NCBI RefSeq assembly: GCF_010537335.1
Contig: NZ_AP019711.1
Location: 682,001-746,000 of the forward strand
From: Amedibacterium intestinale
GTDB lineage: Bacteria; Bacillota_I; Bacilli_A; Erysipelotrichales; Erysipelotrichaceae
Direction of reading: 5' to 3'
DNA: 64,000 nucleotides
Shown: positions 52,019-60,005 of the stretch, one piece after another
How positions within the stretch are numbered: the stretch's first letter is position 1
Layout of the letters: each line of letters starts with the position of its first letter
Position numbers and translations under genes: made by a program
Notes under the pieces: model-generated
What the model saw: the letters and a program-made list of their open reading frames with translations, nothing else
Database searches by the model: none
What the model was told of the DNA's origin: nothing

Positions 52019-52813
52019 TCATCTGCTGTATTTTAAAACAATTTCTGCTAATCTTTCCTGACATTGTCCATTTGAACAAATAACACCAGTAGGTTTTAAT
52101 TCATCAAAAGCATTTTCTACAAGAGCTTTTATTTTGCCTCCTGTGTTTTCAATGATGATTTTCCCAGCCCCATAATCCCAGGGCTGTAAATTTTGTTCAT
52201 AGAAAGCATCAATTCTTCCACAAGCTAAATAGCACAGATCCAATGCAGCACTTCCACTTCTTCTAATATCACGTGCTTCTATGAACAATTCCTTTATAAT
52301 CGCAAAAGTGATCTCCGCTAAATGCTTATCATAAGGAGATGTTCCTATCATAATAAGTGCCTCATGAAAAGGATGATGACTCACATGAATTGCTTTGCCA
52401 TTACAAAAACTTCCTATCCCATCAATTCCAACAAAACACTCATCAAGATAAGGGTTATAAACCACTCCAATCAAGCCTTTTCTTTGATAATACAAACCTA
52501 TAGAAACACAGGAATGATGAAAATCATACACATAGTTTGTTGTGGCATCAATTGGGTCAATGACCCATGTGAATTGTTCACTAATCTGCTGCTGTCCTTC
52601 TTCCTCTGCTAGAAAAACACTGTCAGGAAGAACCTTTTTACATTTCTCAATGATAAGATTTTGACATTGTATATCTATATTTGTTACCACATTGGAAGCA
52701 TTCCCCTTTTCCATAACTTTTTCAATTTTATGATGTAAGATAAACTGTCCAGCTTCTTTAATGATTTCTTCTATTTGTCTAGCCAGTATTTTCTTATTTT
52801 CTATTTTTATCAT
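52019..52813 (-). CDS. Inositol monophosphatase family protein
   Basis: 264-residue Mg-dependent phosphatase. Metal-site motifs are LAEEEG (Glu), WVIDPIDATTNYVYDFHH (the DPIDGT-type motif, with A for G) and QPWDYGAGKIIIENTGG (second Asp). First gene of the five-gene operon. It could act on inositol phosphate or related sugar phosphates; the family alone does not decide this. Confidence 0.9.
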   Translation of the reverse strand: MIKIENKKILARQIEEIIKEAGQFILHHKIEKVMEKGNASNVVTNIDIQCQNLIIEKCKKVLPDSVFLAEEEGQQQISEQFTWVIDPIDATTNYVYDFHHSCVSIGLYYQRKGLIGVVYNPYLDECFVGIDGIGSFCNGKAIHVSHHPFHEALIMIGTSPYDKHLAEITFAIIKELFIEARDIRRSGSAALDLCYLACGRIDAFYEQNLQPWDYGAGKIIIENTGGKIKALVENAFDELKPTGVICSNGQCQERLAEIVLKYSR

Positions 52814-52855
52814 CGAAATCTACCTCCTGTATATTAAAATAAATAGTTTCCCCTT

Positions 52856-53215
52856 TTACTGTGATAGCTTTTTTGACATCAAATGAAGTTTACAATATGC
52901 ATCTTCAAAAATAACACCATCATCATGATAAGCATGCTGTTTAAAAAAATCTAGGTTGCCATCTGGAAATGTTCCAATTTCATCTGTGATAACCTCCACG
53001 TATTTATATTGTTGAGACAGATAGTTTTCTAATGCTTTTAATAGAGCACTTTTATAGTCGTAATCTTCATCTGATAAATAACCACATGTTATAAAAGCGA
53101 TGTCTTCTGCCTTAGGAATATCATAAGGAACATAAAGAGATGGATAAAATTCTGCACCTCCTAATACGCTATTCCCATCTACATTCATAAAGCCAATCAC
53201 TTCGTTTTTTACCAT
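52856..53215 (-). CDS. Probable 5'-truncated GNAT-like protein
   Basis: 119 residues beginning MVKNEVIGFMNVDGNS, like the middle of an acetyltransferase, and continuing through ALLKALENYLSQQYKYVEVITDEIG to LMSKKLSQ. A stop codon lies directly before the ATG. Other frames upstream encode GGIPW-like text, suggesting that the N-terminal part has decayed. Either a remnant or a short new protein. Confidence 0.5.
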   Translation of the reverse strand: MVKNEVIGFMNVDGNSVLGGAEFYPSLYVPYDIPKAEDIAFITCGYLSDEDYDYKSALLKALENYLSQQYKYVEVITDEIGTFPDGNLDFFKQHAYHDDGVIFEDAYCKLHLMSKKLSQ

Positions 53216-53240
53216 CTAAAAGAAATAAAGGGAATCTACC

Positions 53241-53345
53241 ATGGAATACCACCAAATTTTTAAATATGTATATAGTAGAGTGTATGGAAATACAATCATC
53301 GAGGAATCGGAAGCAATAAAATCAAATCCTAGACAAAAACATTGA
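53241..53345 (+). CDS. Possible 34-residue small protein
   Basis: ATG 53241 follows AAAGGGA at about 7 bases and encodes 34 residues (starting MEYHQIFKYVYSRVYGN, ending NPRQKH). The stop is two bases before a perfect palindrome (53349-53375). No recognised family; it overlaps degenerate DNA antisense to the GNAT remnant, so it could be chance. Confidence 0.25.
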   Translation: MEYHQIFKYVYSRVYGNTIIEESEAIKSNPRQKH

Positions 53346-53347
53346 AA

Positions 53348-53376
53348 ACTTAAATAATATTATTTATTATTTAAGA
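53348..53376. repeat. Palindromic target, left copy (29-bp duplication)
   Basis: A perfect 11-bp inverted repeat (CTTAAATAATA with TATTATTTAAG around TTATT) flanked by A on both sides. The same 29 bases occur at 53567-53595, on the far side of a 190-bp element. Confidence 0.9.
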
Positions 53377-53566
53377 CAGGTTGTTGACAAACTATATATT
53401 TTGAAAATATATAAAACCAATTTAAAAAAAGTGGTAGAAAGATTCCTTTTACTAGGTGATTTTTGGTAAATGATAGCTTAAAATCACCTGTTTTTTATAC
53501 AAAAGTGGGGATAAAAAAAGACCGAATGACAAAGTCTGCTCAAAGAGCGACTTTGTCAACGGTCTG
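53377..53566. mobile_element. MITE-like element with IS1182-type ends (190 bp)
   Basis: Ends are CAGGTTGTTGACAAAC on the left and CAGACCGTTGACAAAG read inward on the right, nearly the same as the ends of the IS1182-family element at 30998-32646. It has no transposase. Inside are a 21-base AT palindrome (53391-53412 region), a terminator-like hairpin (AGGTGATTTT 53455-53464 with AAAATCACCT 53480-53489 and T run) and a right-end hairpin (53519-53565) like that of the full IS. It has duplicated a palindromic target, as the full IS did. Confidence 0.85.
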
Positions 53567-53595
53567 ACTTAAATAATATTATTTATTATTTAAGA
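53567..53595. repeat. Palindromic target, right copy
   Basis: Exact copy of 53348-53376. The following 53,596-53,842 stretch is AT-rich and shows no feature I can support. Confidence 0.9.
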
Positions 53596-53842
53596 GAATG
53601 CATTATGAGCTATTATGGATGGAGTGATAATTGATATTATACAAATTGTTAAAAAGTTTATCAAGTATATAATCATGTAGGGAGTTTAATGAAATATTTT
53701 ATATTAGTTTTCTAATTAAAGAACTATATTTTCGATTTGATCGTATTCTTTATTCAATGTTTTGAATGTATTGTAATGTGTATATAATAATTAGAACCGA
53801 TATGTATTTATGTTAATGTTAAAGAAAGGATTTTATTATTTT

Positions 53843-54307
53843 ATGAAAGAAGAAAGTTTAGAGTTTGAATCAAAATTAGATAAAAATGATTGCAAGTTAT
53901 TGTTTAAAGAATATTCATATTTAAGATATCTAGAATACCTAATTAATTTTTTAATTGTTTATTATGGTATTAAATTAGGTTATTACTTTATTAATAAGAT
54001 GGCTATAAATAATATGGATATTCTTTACTTTGTATCATATATATTTATCAGGCTTATTTTTTATAAGATGTTTCAATTGAAAAAAAGATTTAAAGTTGTT
54101 GGGACTAAAATTTATTTAAATAACAAATTACGCAATTACTCAAAAGTAATTATATCAAAGGACTTTTTATTTATTATAATTGGTAGGAGAAGAGGAGTGG
54201 TAAAAATTCCAAATGGCAAAAAAAATGAAATAATTGATTTTTTTGATCTAAATAAAGTAGTATATGAGGTTGTTGATAAACCTTTTAAGATAGAAAGAAA
54301 AATATAA
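53843..54307 (+). CDS. Hypothetical membrane protein
   Basis: 154 residues from ATG 53843 (upstream ATG 53810 has no ribosome site). An acidic N-terminus is followed by two hydrophobic segments (about 30-50 and 57-76) and a basic C-terminal region with KVVGTKIYLNNKLRNYSKVIISKDFLFIIIGRRRGVVKIPNG, which resembles a YcxB-like C-terminal domain. The region is markedly AT-rich and rich in rare-looking Ile/Asn/Lys codons, suggesting acquired DNA. Confidence 0.6.
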   Translation: MKEESLEFESKLDKNDCKLLFKEYSYLRYLEYLINFLIVYYGIKLGYYFINKMAINNMDILYFVSYIFIRLIFYKMFQLKKRFKVVGTKIYLNNKLRNYSKVIISKDFLFIIIGRRRGVVKIPNGKKNEIIDFFDLNKVVYEVVDKPFKIERKI

Positions 54308-54784
54308 ATAACAGTATAAGACGAGTAGTTATTTACCTATTAGCGGTTTTTTAGCTGTCCATTTTACAGGGTATAGTTTACAGTAAAATGTAGTCTTTTT
54401 TTAATACTCAGTTTACTATTAATAGTAAACTGAGTCACTCAAAATACCATTTAATTTATTAACATTGATAATTATGACCCAGAATTAAGCTAGATTCAAT
54501 ACATGGATTATTTTGCTGTTATTAAAGAAGGATGAATACACACTGTCACAAGAATAATTATATAAAGAAAAGATGAAAATGCCTTTATCAAAGGATATAG
54601 AATGCAAACCAGATGTTTTAAACAACATGTTGACAAGATATAAGTCAAATTAATATTTTAAACAATTATGCGATAATTTCATAATGAAGGATAGGTCTAT
54701 CGAGCAAAATTATATTTTAATTACTTATTTGATTAAACCTAATTTGAGTGATAAGTAGGCGTTGTTAGCGTTCTAACTATTTTA
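54308..54784. other. AT-rich intergenic stretch with decayed coding traces
   Basis: 477 bases without a convincing gene. It holds a 30-base perfect palindrome (54406-54435) and a short frame MKMPLSKDIECKPDVLNNML.. near 54572-54652 that may be a gene fragment. No complete start, ribosome site and protein-like run was found. Confidence 0.4.
54406..54435. repeat. 30-bp perfect palindrome
   Basis: ACTCAGTTTACTATT is followed directly by its reverse complement, with no loop. A related half word, GTTTACAGTAAA, lies at 54377-54388. The lack of a loop suits a dimeric protein site better than a terminator. No adjacent regulator gene identifies the ligand. Confidence 0.7.
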
Positions 54785-55303
54785 TTAGTTTGGAACAGCA
54801 AAAACTTCTACTCGATACAATTCATTATCATATGCCGCTTCGCTTGAAAGTATCAAATTTTTCCCTTGTTTTAAGGTTTTCTTTTCTTCACGTAAATATG
54901 TTACTTTTTGAGACAATTTCTCAGGTATATTTACTTTCTTTAGAATTTTATCAAAAGGTAGATTGTTTTTTCTATTATATGGATTACTACAACTCAATAA
55001 AACTTCTTTTCCTAGTAAAGCAATATAAAGATTTCCTCTTCCATAATCAAATTCTTCTTTATATATCTCATAATAGAATAATTCTTCATTCAAGTAATAA
55101 TCTATTTCAATAGAAAAAGGGGTATTATTTGTATCATATGCAAAAGCATATATTGTTTTTTTATCTCCATTATAAAAATTATCGAAAGTACGTGCAAGTT
55201 TATCTTCTACTAAATGTATGGTAACTTCACTTTTTGCATTTGCAGGCGTAATTATAAAAAATAATGTCATGAATAGCACTATAATTGCAGTTATTTTTTT
55301 CAT
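54785..55303 (-). CDS. Hypothetical secreted protein
   Basis: 172 residues with a signal peptide MKKITAIIVLFMTLFFIITPANAKS (cleavage after ANA). The mature domain is mixed alpha/beta by composition with no recognised family. Its ATG overlaps the upstream lipoprotein stop by four bases, so the two are coupled and probably work together at the cell surface. Confidence 0.65.
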   Translation of the reverse strand: MKKITAIIVLFMTLFFIITPANAKSEVTIHLVEDKLARTFDNFYNGDKKTIYAFAYDTNNTPFSIEIDYYLNEELFYYEIYKEEFDYGRGNLYIALLGKEVLLSCSNPYNRKNNLPFDKILKKVNIPEKLSQKVTYLREEKKTLKQGKNLILSSEAAYDNELYRVEVFAVPN

Positions 55304-55986
55304 TCCACTACCTCCAAACTAATTGTTATAAAAAGTTTTTTATCATAATTTGTGTTTCCAGAATTAACTTCCTCCTTCGTATTTATAAATAGTGAACGTT
55401 TATCAATAATCATATTCTTTTTAATTGGGTATTTATTGGTTGGAATAAATGAACGATATTCACCTCTTTCACAATAGATGTCATAACCTACAAACTCGTT
55501 TAAATCTGTTTCATAGTATGACTGGATAGTGTCATCATCAATTAATGCAACACGAGTTATAAAAAATTTATTCGTATAATATAAGTATTGTACATGGTCA
55601 CACGGGGGAATAATAAATATATTTTCTTTGAGACTTTTCCCTTTGTAATACACATCCAATTTTAGTTTATATTTATTTTTGTGAGGACCAATATTATAAG
55701 TATTTAAATTACTAGCATATTCCCTTCCCACTTCTTTTTGAAAGTAGCGAGTTGTGATGTAAGATAAGCCAAGTTCATTATTGGTTAAGTTTCTAGGTTC
55801 AATGTAGTCACTTTCATAAGCTGGATTAATTCCACTATAATCCATAGAATATTCATAGAATCCTTTTTCAACTGGATCATTTAAATTATAGTTATAAAAA
55901 TTATCTTTAATCTCTGTTTTAGATTCTTTTTTACAGCCACATACTAGCAATAGAATGCATAATACTAATATTGCCTTTTTCTTCAT
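55300..55986 (-). CDS. Hypothetical lipoprotein
   Basis: 228 residues from ATG 55986 (AAAGGAG upstream; an in-frame TTG nine codons earlier is rejected). Signal peptide with lipobox MKKKAILVLCILLLVCGCKKES. The mature part is Tyr/Asn/Asp-rich and not recognised. Four-base overlap with the next secreted-protein gene. Confidence 0.7.
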   Translation of the reverse strand: MKKKAILVLCILLLVCGCKKESKTEIKDNFYNYNLNDPVEKGFYEYSMDYSGINPAYESDYIEPRNLTNNELGLSYITTRYFQKEVGREYASNLNTYNIGPHKNKYKLKLDVYYKGKSLKENIFIIPPCDHVQYLYYTNKFFITRVALIDDDTIQSYYETDLNEFVGYDIYCERGEYRSFIPTNKYPIKKNMIIDKRSLFINTKEEVNSGNTNYDKKLFITISLEVVE

Positions 55987-56059
55987 ATCTAAGTTCTCCT
56001 TTGAATTGTTCAAAATATAATAAATAGTGCTAAAAAATCTAGTTACATAAAATCACCTT

Positions 56060-56497
56060 TCATTCATTCCTGTTTAAATAACGTTCCAATTGCTTATATA
56101 GATTTTCACATTCCTGCTTTTTTGGAAGATTAAATACAAAAGTATCATTCTCTGTATATATGATAATATAATAAGGTTTATCATAATATACATAAGCTTT
56201 ACACTTTCCAAGCTCTTTATCTTTGGCATCACCAGCAAGAAAAGTGGAGGTACCTTCCCCTGCTCCACTCTTTTTTCCTTCAAAAGTTTCTTTCTTGTAT
56301 TCGATGTTTTGTATATCTGTAAAATCGACAACATGATCTACTATTCCATCAAAATGAATGGCATCTTGTGTCAGGGAAATTGTATAAGCCTCTTCACTCT
56401 TCCCTTTTTCATAGGATTGATACATCAAAAAAACTGATAATAATACCATTAAGATAATAGGAATCCCTACAAAACATGCCAATAGCTTCTTTTCCAA
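56060..56497 (-). CDS. Hypothetical single-pass membrane protein
   Basis: 145 residues: one N-terminal membrane segment (about 5-27) and a soluble domain with ISLTQDAIHFDGIVDHVVDFTDIQNIEYKKE..CKAYVYYDKPYYIIIYTENDTFVFNL, which resembles bacterial PH-like domains. Function unknown. Preceded by AGGAGGAAC-type ribosome site. Confidence 0.65.
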   Translation of the reverse strand: MEKKLLACFVGIPIILMVLLSVFLMYQSYEKGKSEEAYTISLTQDAIHFDGIVDHVVDFTDIQNIEYKKETFEGKKSGAGEGTSTFLAGDAKDKELGKCKAYVYYDKPYYIIIYTENDTFVFNLPKKQECENLYKQLERYLNRNE

Positions 56498-56532
56498 AGC
56501 TGTTCCTCCTAACCTATGTCATAGGAAAGAAA

Positions 56533-56769
56533 TCAACCTATAAAAAACAAATAGCCAAATAAAAGCACTACACATGCACTGAACAGTACATCTTTCTCTA
56601 TGTTTTCTCCCTCTTTTTTCTTTTCCTTAATATAAAGAAAACTTACCAGCGCATATACCCCCAGTGCGCATATTTTCATGGTATTTTTTAACAATGGGAA
56701 AACCAGGGATAATGTAAAAAAACACACCAAGGCAAATACTGCCAGAAGATTTAAATATTTCTTATTCAT
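56533..56769 (-). CDS. Small hypothetical membrane protein
   Basis: 78 residues from ATG 56769, with three likely membrane segments (LLAVFALVCFFTLSLVFPLL, ICALGVYALVSFLYI, DVLFSACVVLLFGYLFFIG) and a charged loop KEKKKEGENIEKD. The start is uncertain because no strong ribosome site is visible. Probably cotranscribed with the 56060-56497 gene. Confidence 0.5.
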   Translation of the reverse strand: MNKKYLNLLAVFALVCFFTLSLVFPLLKNTMKICALGVYALVSFLYIKEKKKEGENIEKDVLFSACVVLLFGYLFFIG

Positions 56770-56874
56770 ACGTAGCATCACCATGAACAGAATAACAGAT
56801 TTTTGATAAAGAAACAACAGCATGTAAATATTTCAAAAATGAAAAAGAAGCAGTCTTCACACTGCTTCAAATCG

Positions 56875-58266
56875 TTATTTTGCTTTGTTTTGTATATATG
56901 CATCCATTGCTTTGGCAGCTTCTTTTCCAGCTCCCATCGCTAAGATGACAGTTGCTGCACCAGTTACTGCATCGCCTCCGGCATACACACCTTCTCGTGT
57001 TGTCAATCCATGTTCATCTGTAACAAGACACCCTTTTCTATTCGTTTCCAGTCCTTCCGTAGTAGAGCGAATCAAAGGGTTTGGAGAAGTACCAATTGCC
57101 ATGATCATACAATCAACATCCATGATAAAGTTACTGTCTTTAATTTCTACTGGACGTCTTCTTCCGCTGGCATCTGGTTCTCCCAATTCCATCGATACAC
57201 ATTCCATTCCTTTAACCCAGCCATTTTCATCACCAAGTACGCGAACAGGGTTTGTTAACAGTTTAAAGATAATGCCTTCTTCCATCGCATGTTCTACTTC
57301 TTCTTTACGTGCAGGAAGTTCTTCCATGCTTCTTCGATATACGATGGTTACTTCTTCTACACCTAAACGTTTTGCACTTCTTGCGGCATCCATCGCTACA
57401 TTTCCTCCACCAACAACAACTGCCTTTTTCGCATGTTGAATCGGTGTTTCACTATCTTCTTTATAAGCTTTCATCAAATTGCATCGAGTTAAAAATTCAT
57501 TGGCAGAATATACCCCTTTTAAATTTTCTCCCGGCATATTCATGAAATTTGGAAGTCCTGCTCCACTGCCAATGAAAACAGATTCATATCCTGCATCAAA
57601 CAAATCATCGACAGATTCGCTTCGCCCAATCACCACATTTGTCTGAATATCTACACCCATTTCTTTTAGACCGTTGATTTCATGCTGAACGATTGCTTTT
57701 GGCAAACGAAATTCTGGAATCCCATACATTAAAACACCGCCTGCTACATGCAGTGCTTCAAATACAGATACCTGATATCCTTTTTTCGCAAGATCTCCTG
57801 CACATGTTAACCCTGCAGGTCCTGCTCCAACAACGGCCACTTTATGTCCATTGGAAGCAGGTTTTTGTACCTTTTCTTTTACATGTTCCCGATACCAGTC
57901 AGCTACAAAGCGTTCCAATCGTCCAATCGCAACAGCTTCTCCTTTTATACCGCGAACACATTCTTTTTCACATTGAGTTTCCTGTGGACATACACGACCA
58001 CATACCGCAGGCAAAGAACTTGTTTCATGAAGAATATGATAGGCTTTTTCAAAGTTGCCTTCTTTTACTTCTAAAATAAAATCAGGAATTTTCACAGATA
58101 CTGGACATCCACTAACACAAGGTCTTGTTTTACAGTTTAAACAGCGCTGTGCTTCTTCCATTGCCATTTCTTCTGTGTAGCCAAGCGTTACTTCTTCAAA
58201 GTTGTTTCGTCTTTCGAATGCATCCTGCATTGGCATTTCTACTTTTTTTAACGACATATTTGGCAT
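56875..58266 (-). CDS. NfnB/GltD-like NADPH oxidoreductase subunit
   Basis: 463 residues. The N-terminal Fe-S segment has CLNCKTRPCVSGCPVSVKIPDFI and VCGRVCPQETQCEKECVRG; the FAD site is VAVVGAGPAGLTCAGDLAKKGYQVSVFEA and the NADP site AVVVGGGNVAMDAARSAKRLG. Such proteins are often labelled glutamate synthase small chain, but pairing with the PyrK/NfnA-like gene directly upstream makes NfnB, the large subunit of electron-bifurcating NADH-dependent ferredoxin:NADP oxidoreductase, more likely. Its ribosome site is inside the end of nfnA. Confidence 0.88.
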   Translation of the reverse strand: MPNMSLKKVEMPMQDAFERRNNFEEVTLGYTEEMAMEEAQRCLNCKTRPCVSGCPVSVKIPDFILEVKEGNFEKAYHILHETSSLPAVCGRVCPQETQCEKECVRGIKGEAVAIGRLERFVADWYREHVKEKVQKPASNGHKVAVVGAGPAGLTCAGDLAKKGYQVSVFEALHVAGGVLMYGIPEFRLPKAIVQHEINGLKEMGVDIQTNVVIGRSESVDDLFDAGYESVFIGSGAGLPNFMNMPGENLKGVYSANEFLTRCNLMKAYKEDSETPIQHAKKAVVVGGGNVAMDAARSAKRLGVEEVTIVYRRSMEELPARKEEVEHAMEEGIIFKLLTNPVRVLGDENGWVKGMECVSMELGEPDASGRRRPVEIKDSNFIMDVDCMIMAIGTSPNPLIRSTTEGLETNRKGCLVTDEHGLTTREGVYAGGDAVTGAATVILAMGAGKEAAKAMDAYIQNKAK

Positions 58267-58268
58267 AT

Positions 58269-59111
58269 TTACTGCGCCTCCTTGTTCATTAGATTACAGT
58301 TTTCTTCTCTTTTTCTTGTTTCAAATTCACGATACATACTGCTTCTTGCGATAGCTTCATCAAAATCAACCAGATGACCATCAAAGTCTGGACCATCAAC
58401 ACAGGCAAATTTTGTTTCACCGCCAACACTTAATCGGCATCCTCCACACATACCAGTACCATCAATCATAATTGGATTCATGCTTACCATCGTTTTGATA
58501 TTATATTGTTTTGTCAGCTGACATACAAACTTCATCATGATAAGCGGTCCAATCGCAATCACTTCATCGAATTGTTCTCCATTTTCAATCAGTTTTTTCA
58601 AAACATCGGTAACAAGTCCTTTTTCACCTGTACTCCCATCATCACTAACAAGATAATATGCATCAGAAACATCTTGAAATTCCTTCTCCAAAATCACAAG
58701 ATCCTGATTTCTAAACCCTGCAATACTTGTTACCTGTGCACCATTTTCATGCAGTGCTTTTGCGGTAGGATATGCAATGGCACATCCTACGCCTCCCCCA
58801 ATGACACATACCTTCTTAAAACCTTCGACTTCACTTGGCTTTCCTAAAGGACCAACAAAATCCTGCAGGAAATCTCCTTCCTTCAGCCTATTTAATTCCA
58901 TCGTTGTTCCACCGACAATCTGGAAAATAATCGTTATCGTTCCCTTTTCTCTATCATAATCTGCAACAGTTAATGGAATACGTTCCCCTTCTTCATGCAC
59001 ACGAAGAATAATAAACTGACCCGCTTTTGCTTTTTTCGCAACCATCGGTGCTTCTATGACCATTTTTGTAACTGTTGGATTTAAACTTTCTTTTCTTACA
59101 ATTTTATACAT
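58269..59111 (-). CDS. NfnA/PyrK-like FAD and 2Fe-2S subunit
   Basis: 280 residues from ATG 59111 (AAAGGGTCGG upstream; the longer frame to 59174 crosses the promoter). FAD-binding fold with ERIPLTVADYDREKGTITIIFQIVG, NAD site CVIGGGVGCAIAYPTAKAL and a C-terminal 2Fe-2S site DGTGMCGGCRLSVGGETKFACVDGPDFDG. Two bases separate its stop from the nfnB start. Together they should couple NADH and reduced ferredoxin to NADPH formation. Confidence 0.88.
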   Translation of the reverse strand: MYKIVRKESLNPTVTKMVIEAPMVAKKAKAGQFIILRVHEEGERIPLTVADYDREKGTITIIFQIVGGTTMELNRLKEGDFLQDFVGPLGKPSEVEGFKKVCVIGGGVGCAIAYPTAKALHENGAQVTSIAGFRNQDLVILEKEFQDVSDAYYLVSDDGSTGEKGLVTDVLKKLIENGEQFDEVIAIGPLIMMKFVCQLTKQYNIKTMVSMNPIMIDGTGMCGGCRLSVGGETKFACVDGPDFDGHLVDFDEAIARSSMYREFETRKREENCNLMNKEAQ

Positions 59112-59145
59112 AAGCCGACCCTTTCTTTCATTTTTTAACATACAT

Positions 59146-59180
59146 ATTTTACCTGTTTTCTTATCGTTAGGCAACCTAAT
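59146..59180 (-). promoter_or_regulatory. nfnAB promoter with overlapping palindrome
   Basis: Minus strand: -35 TTGCCT (59169-59174), 17-base spacer, -10 TAAAAT (59146-59151). The -35 is embedded in TTAGG-CAA-CCTAA (59167-59179), a palindrome resembling half of a DtxR/MntR-family metal-regulator box. The promoter is a good match; the operator idea is inference. Confidence 0.55.
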
Positions 59181-59224
59181 TATATATATTTAGAAGTTTC
59201 AAACGGTATGACAAAAAAAGAAAA

Positions 59225-59246
59225 AGCGTACACAACGATACGCTTA
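59225..59246 (-). terminator. Terminator after aroD
   Basis: AAGCGTA (59225-59231) and TACGCTT (59240-59246) form a 7-bp stem overlapping the aroD stop; on the minus strand a T-rich run follows. Confidence 0.8.
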
Positions 59247-60005
59247 TAAACTGTTATGCAATGCAGTCAATACTGATTTTAATGCATGCACATCCATTTG
59301 TCCTGGAGCACTTGCTTTTCCAACCGCACCAAATGTTAAGCAGGAACCAAATACTTCCCCACTTAAACGAGAAATCATTCCATTACTTGCCATTGACATA
59401 GTGATAATTGGTCGATCTGCATGCTGTTCAGACATTTCCAATGTTGCTTCCAGTAATGTCAATACATCTTTTTTACAAGTAGGCATAACAGCGATTTTTG
59501 GAATATCGGCATGCATATCCTGCATTTTTGATAATCGTTTGATAATTTCTTCTTTTGCAGGGGTTGCATGGAAATCATGATTTGACATAATGACTTTCAC
59601 ATTATGTTCATGAGCAGCAGAAACAATTGTTTCTACTTCTTTGTCCCCGCTGAAAAGCTCCACATCTATCGCATCTACATATCCAGATTTGCTAACTTCT
59701 GTATTCAACGCTACATAATCAGCAAGTGCAAGTTCTTTTTCTCCTCCTTCTTTTAGACTTCTAAAAGTCGCAAGAAGAGGTGTGTCTTTGCATACTTCAC
59801 GGATTTCTTTTGCCATATCAATAACAGAAGAAATATTTGTGACATTTTCAAACCAGTCCATTCTCCATTCAATGATATCAACAGGTGTTTTCATGATATT
59901 TTCAAGCTGTGTTAAAATATCTTCTTTTGTTTTTCCAACGATAGGAACACAAATCTTTGGCATTCCTTTTCCAAATTCTACATTTCTAATTGTTACTGTA
60001 TTCAT
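59244..60005 (-). CDS. aroD: Type I 3-dehydroquinate dehydratase
   Basis: Schiff-base enzyme converting 3-dehydroquinate to 3-dehydroshikimate. 253 residues from ATG 60005 (AAAGGAGAAAT upstream). Active-site texts are DIIEWRMDWFENV, SNHDFHATP (His) and DIPKIAVMP, with the Schiff-base Lys in or near it. Its ribosome site and start lie within the end of dctP (20-base overlap), so it is part of the TRAP transporter operon. This context suggests use of imported quinate/shikimate-type compounds rather than only aromatic amino-acid synthesis. Confidence 0.93.
   Translation of the reverse strand: MNTVTIRNVEFGKGMPKICVPIVGKTKEDILTQLENIMKTPVDIIEWRMDWFENVTNISSVIDMAKEIREVCKDTPLLATFRSLKEGGEKELALADYVALNTEVSKSGYVDAIDVELFSGDKEVETIVSAAHEHNVKVIMSNHDFHATPAKEEIIKRLSKMQDMHADIPKIAVMPTCKKDVLTLLEATLEMSEQHADRPIITMSMASNGMISRLSGEVFGSCLTFGAVGKASAPGQMDVHALKSVLTALHNSL

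Noticed and set aside
53454-53496. Terminator of a missing gene within the MITE
   Set aside because: It lies inside the element between its inverted ends and there is no gene reading into it; treated as part of the element.
57693-58079. 128-codon plus-strand frame
   Set aside because: Antisense to nfnB, His/Leu/Gln-rich shadow composition.
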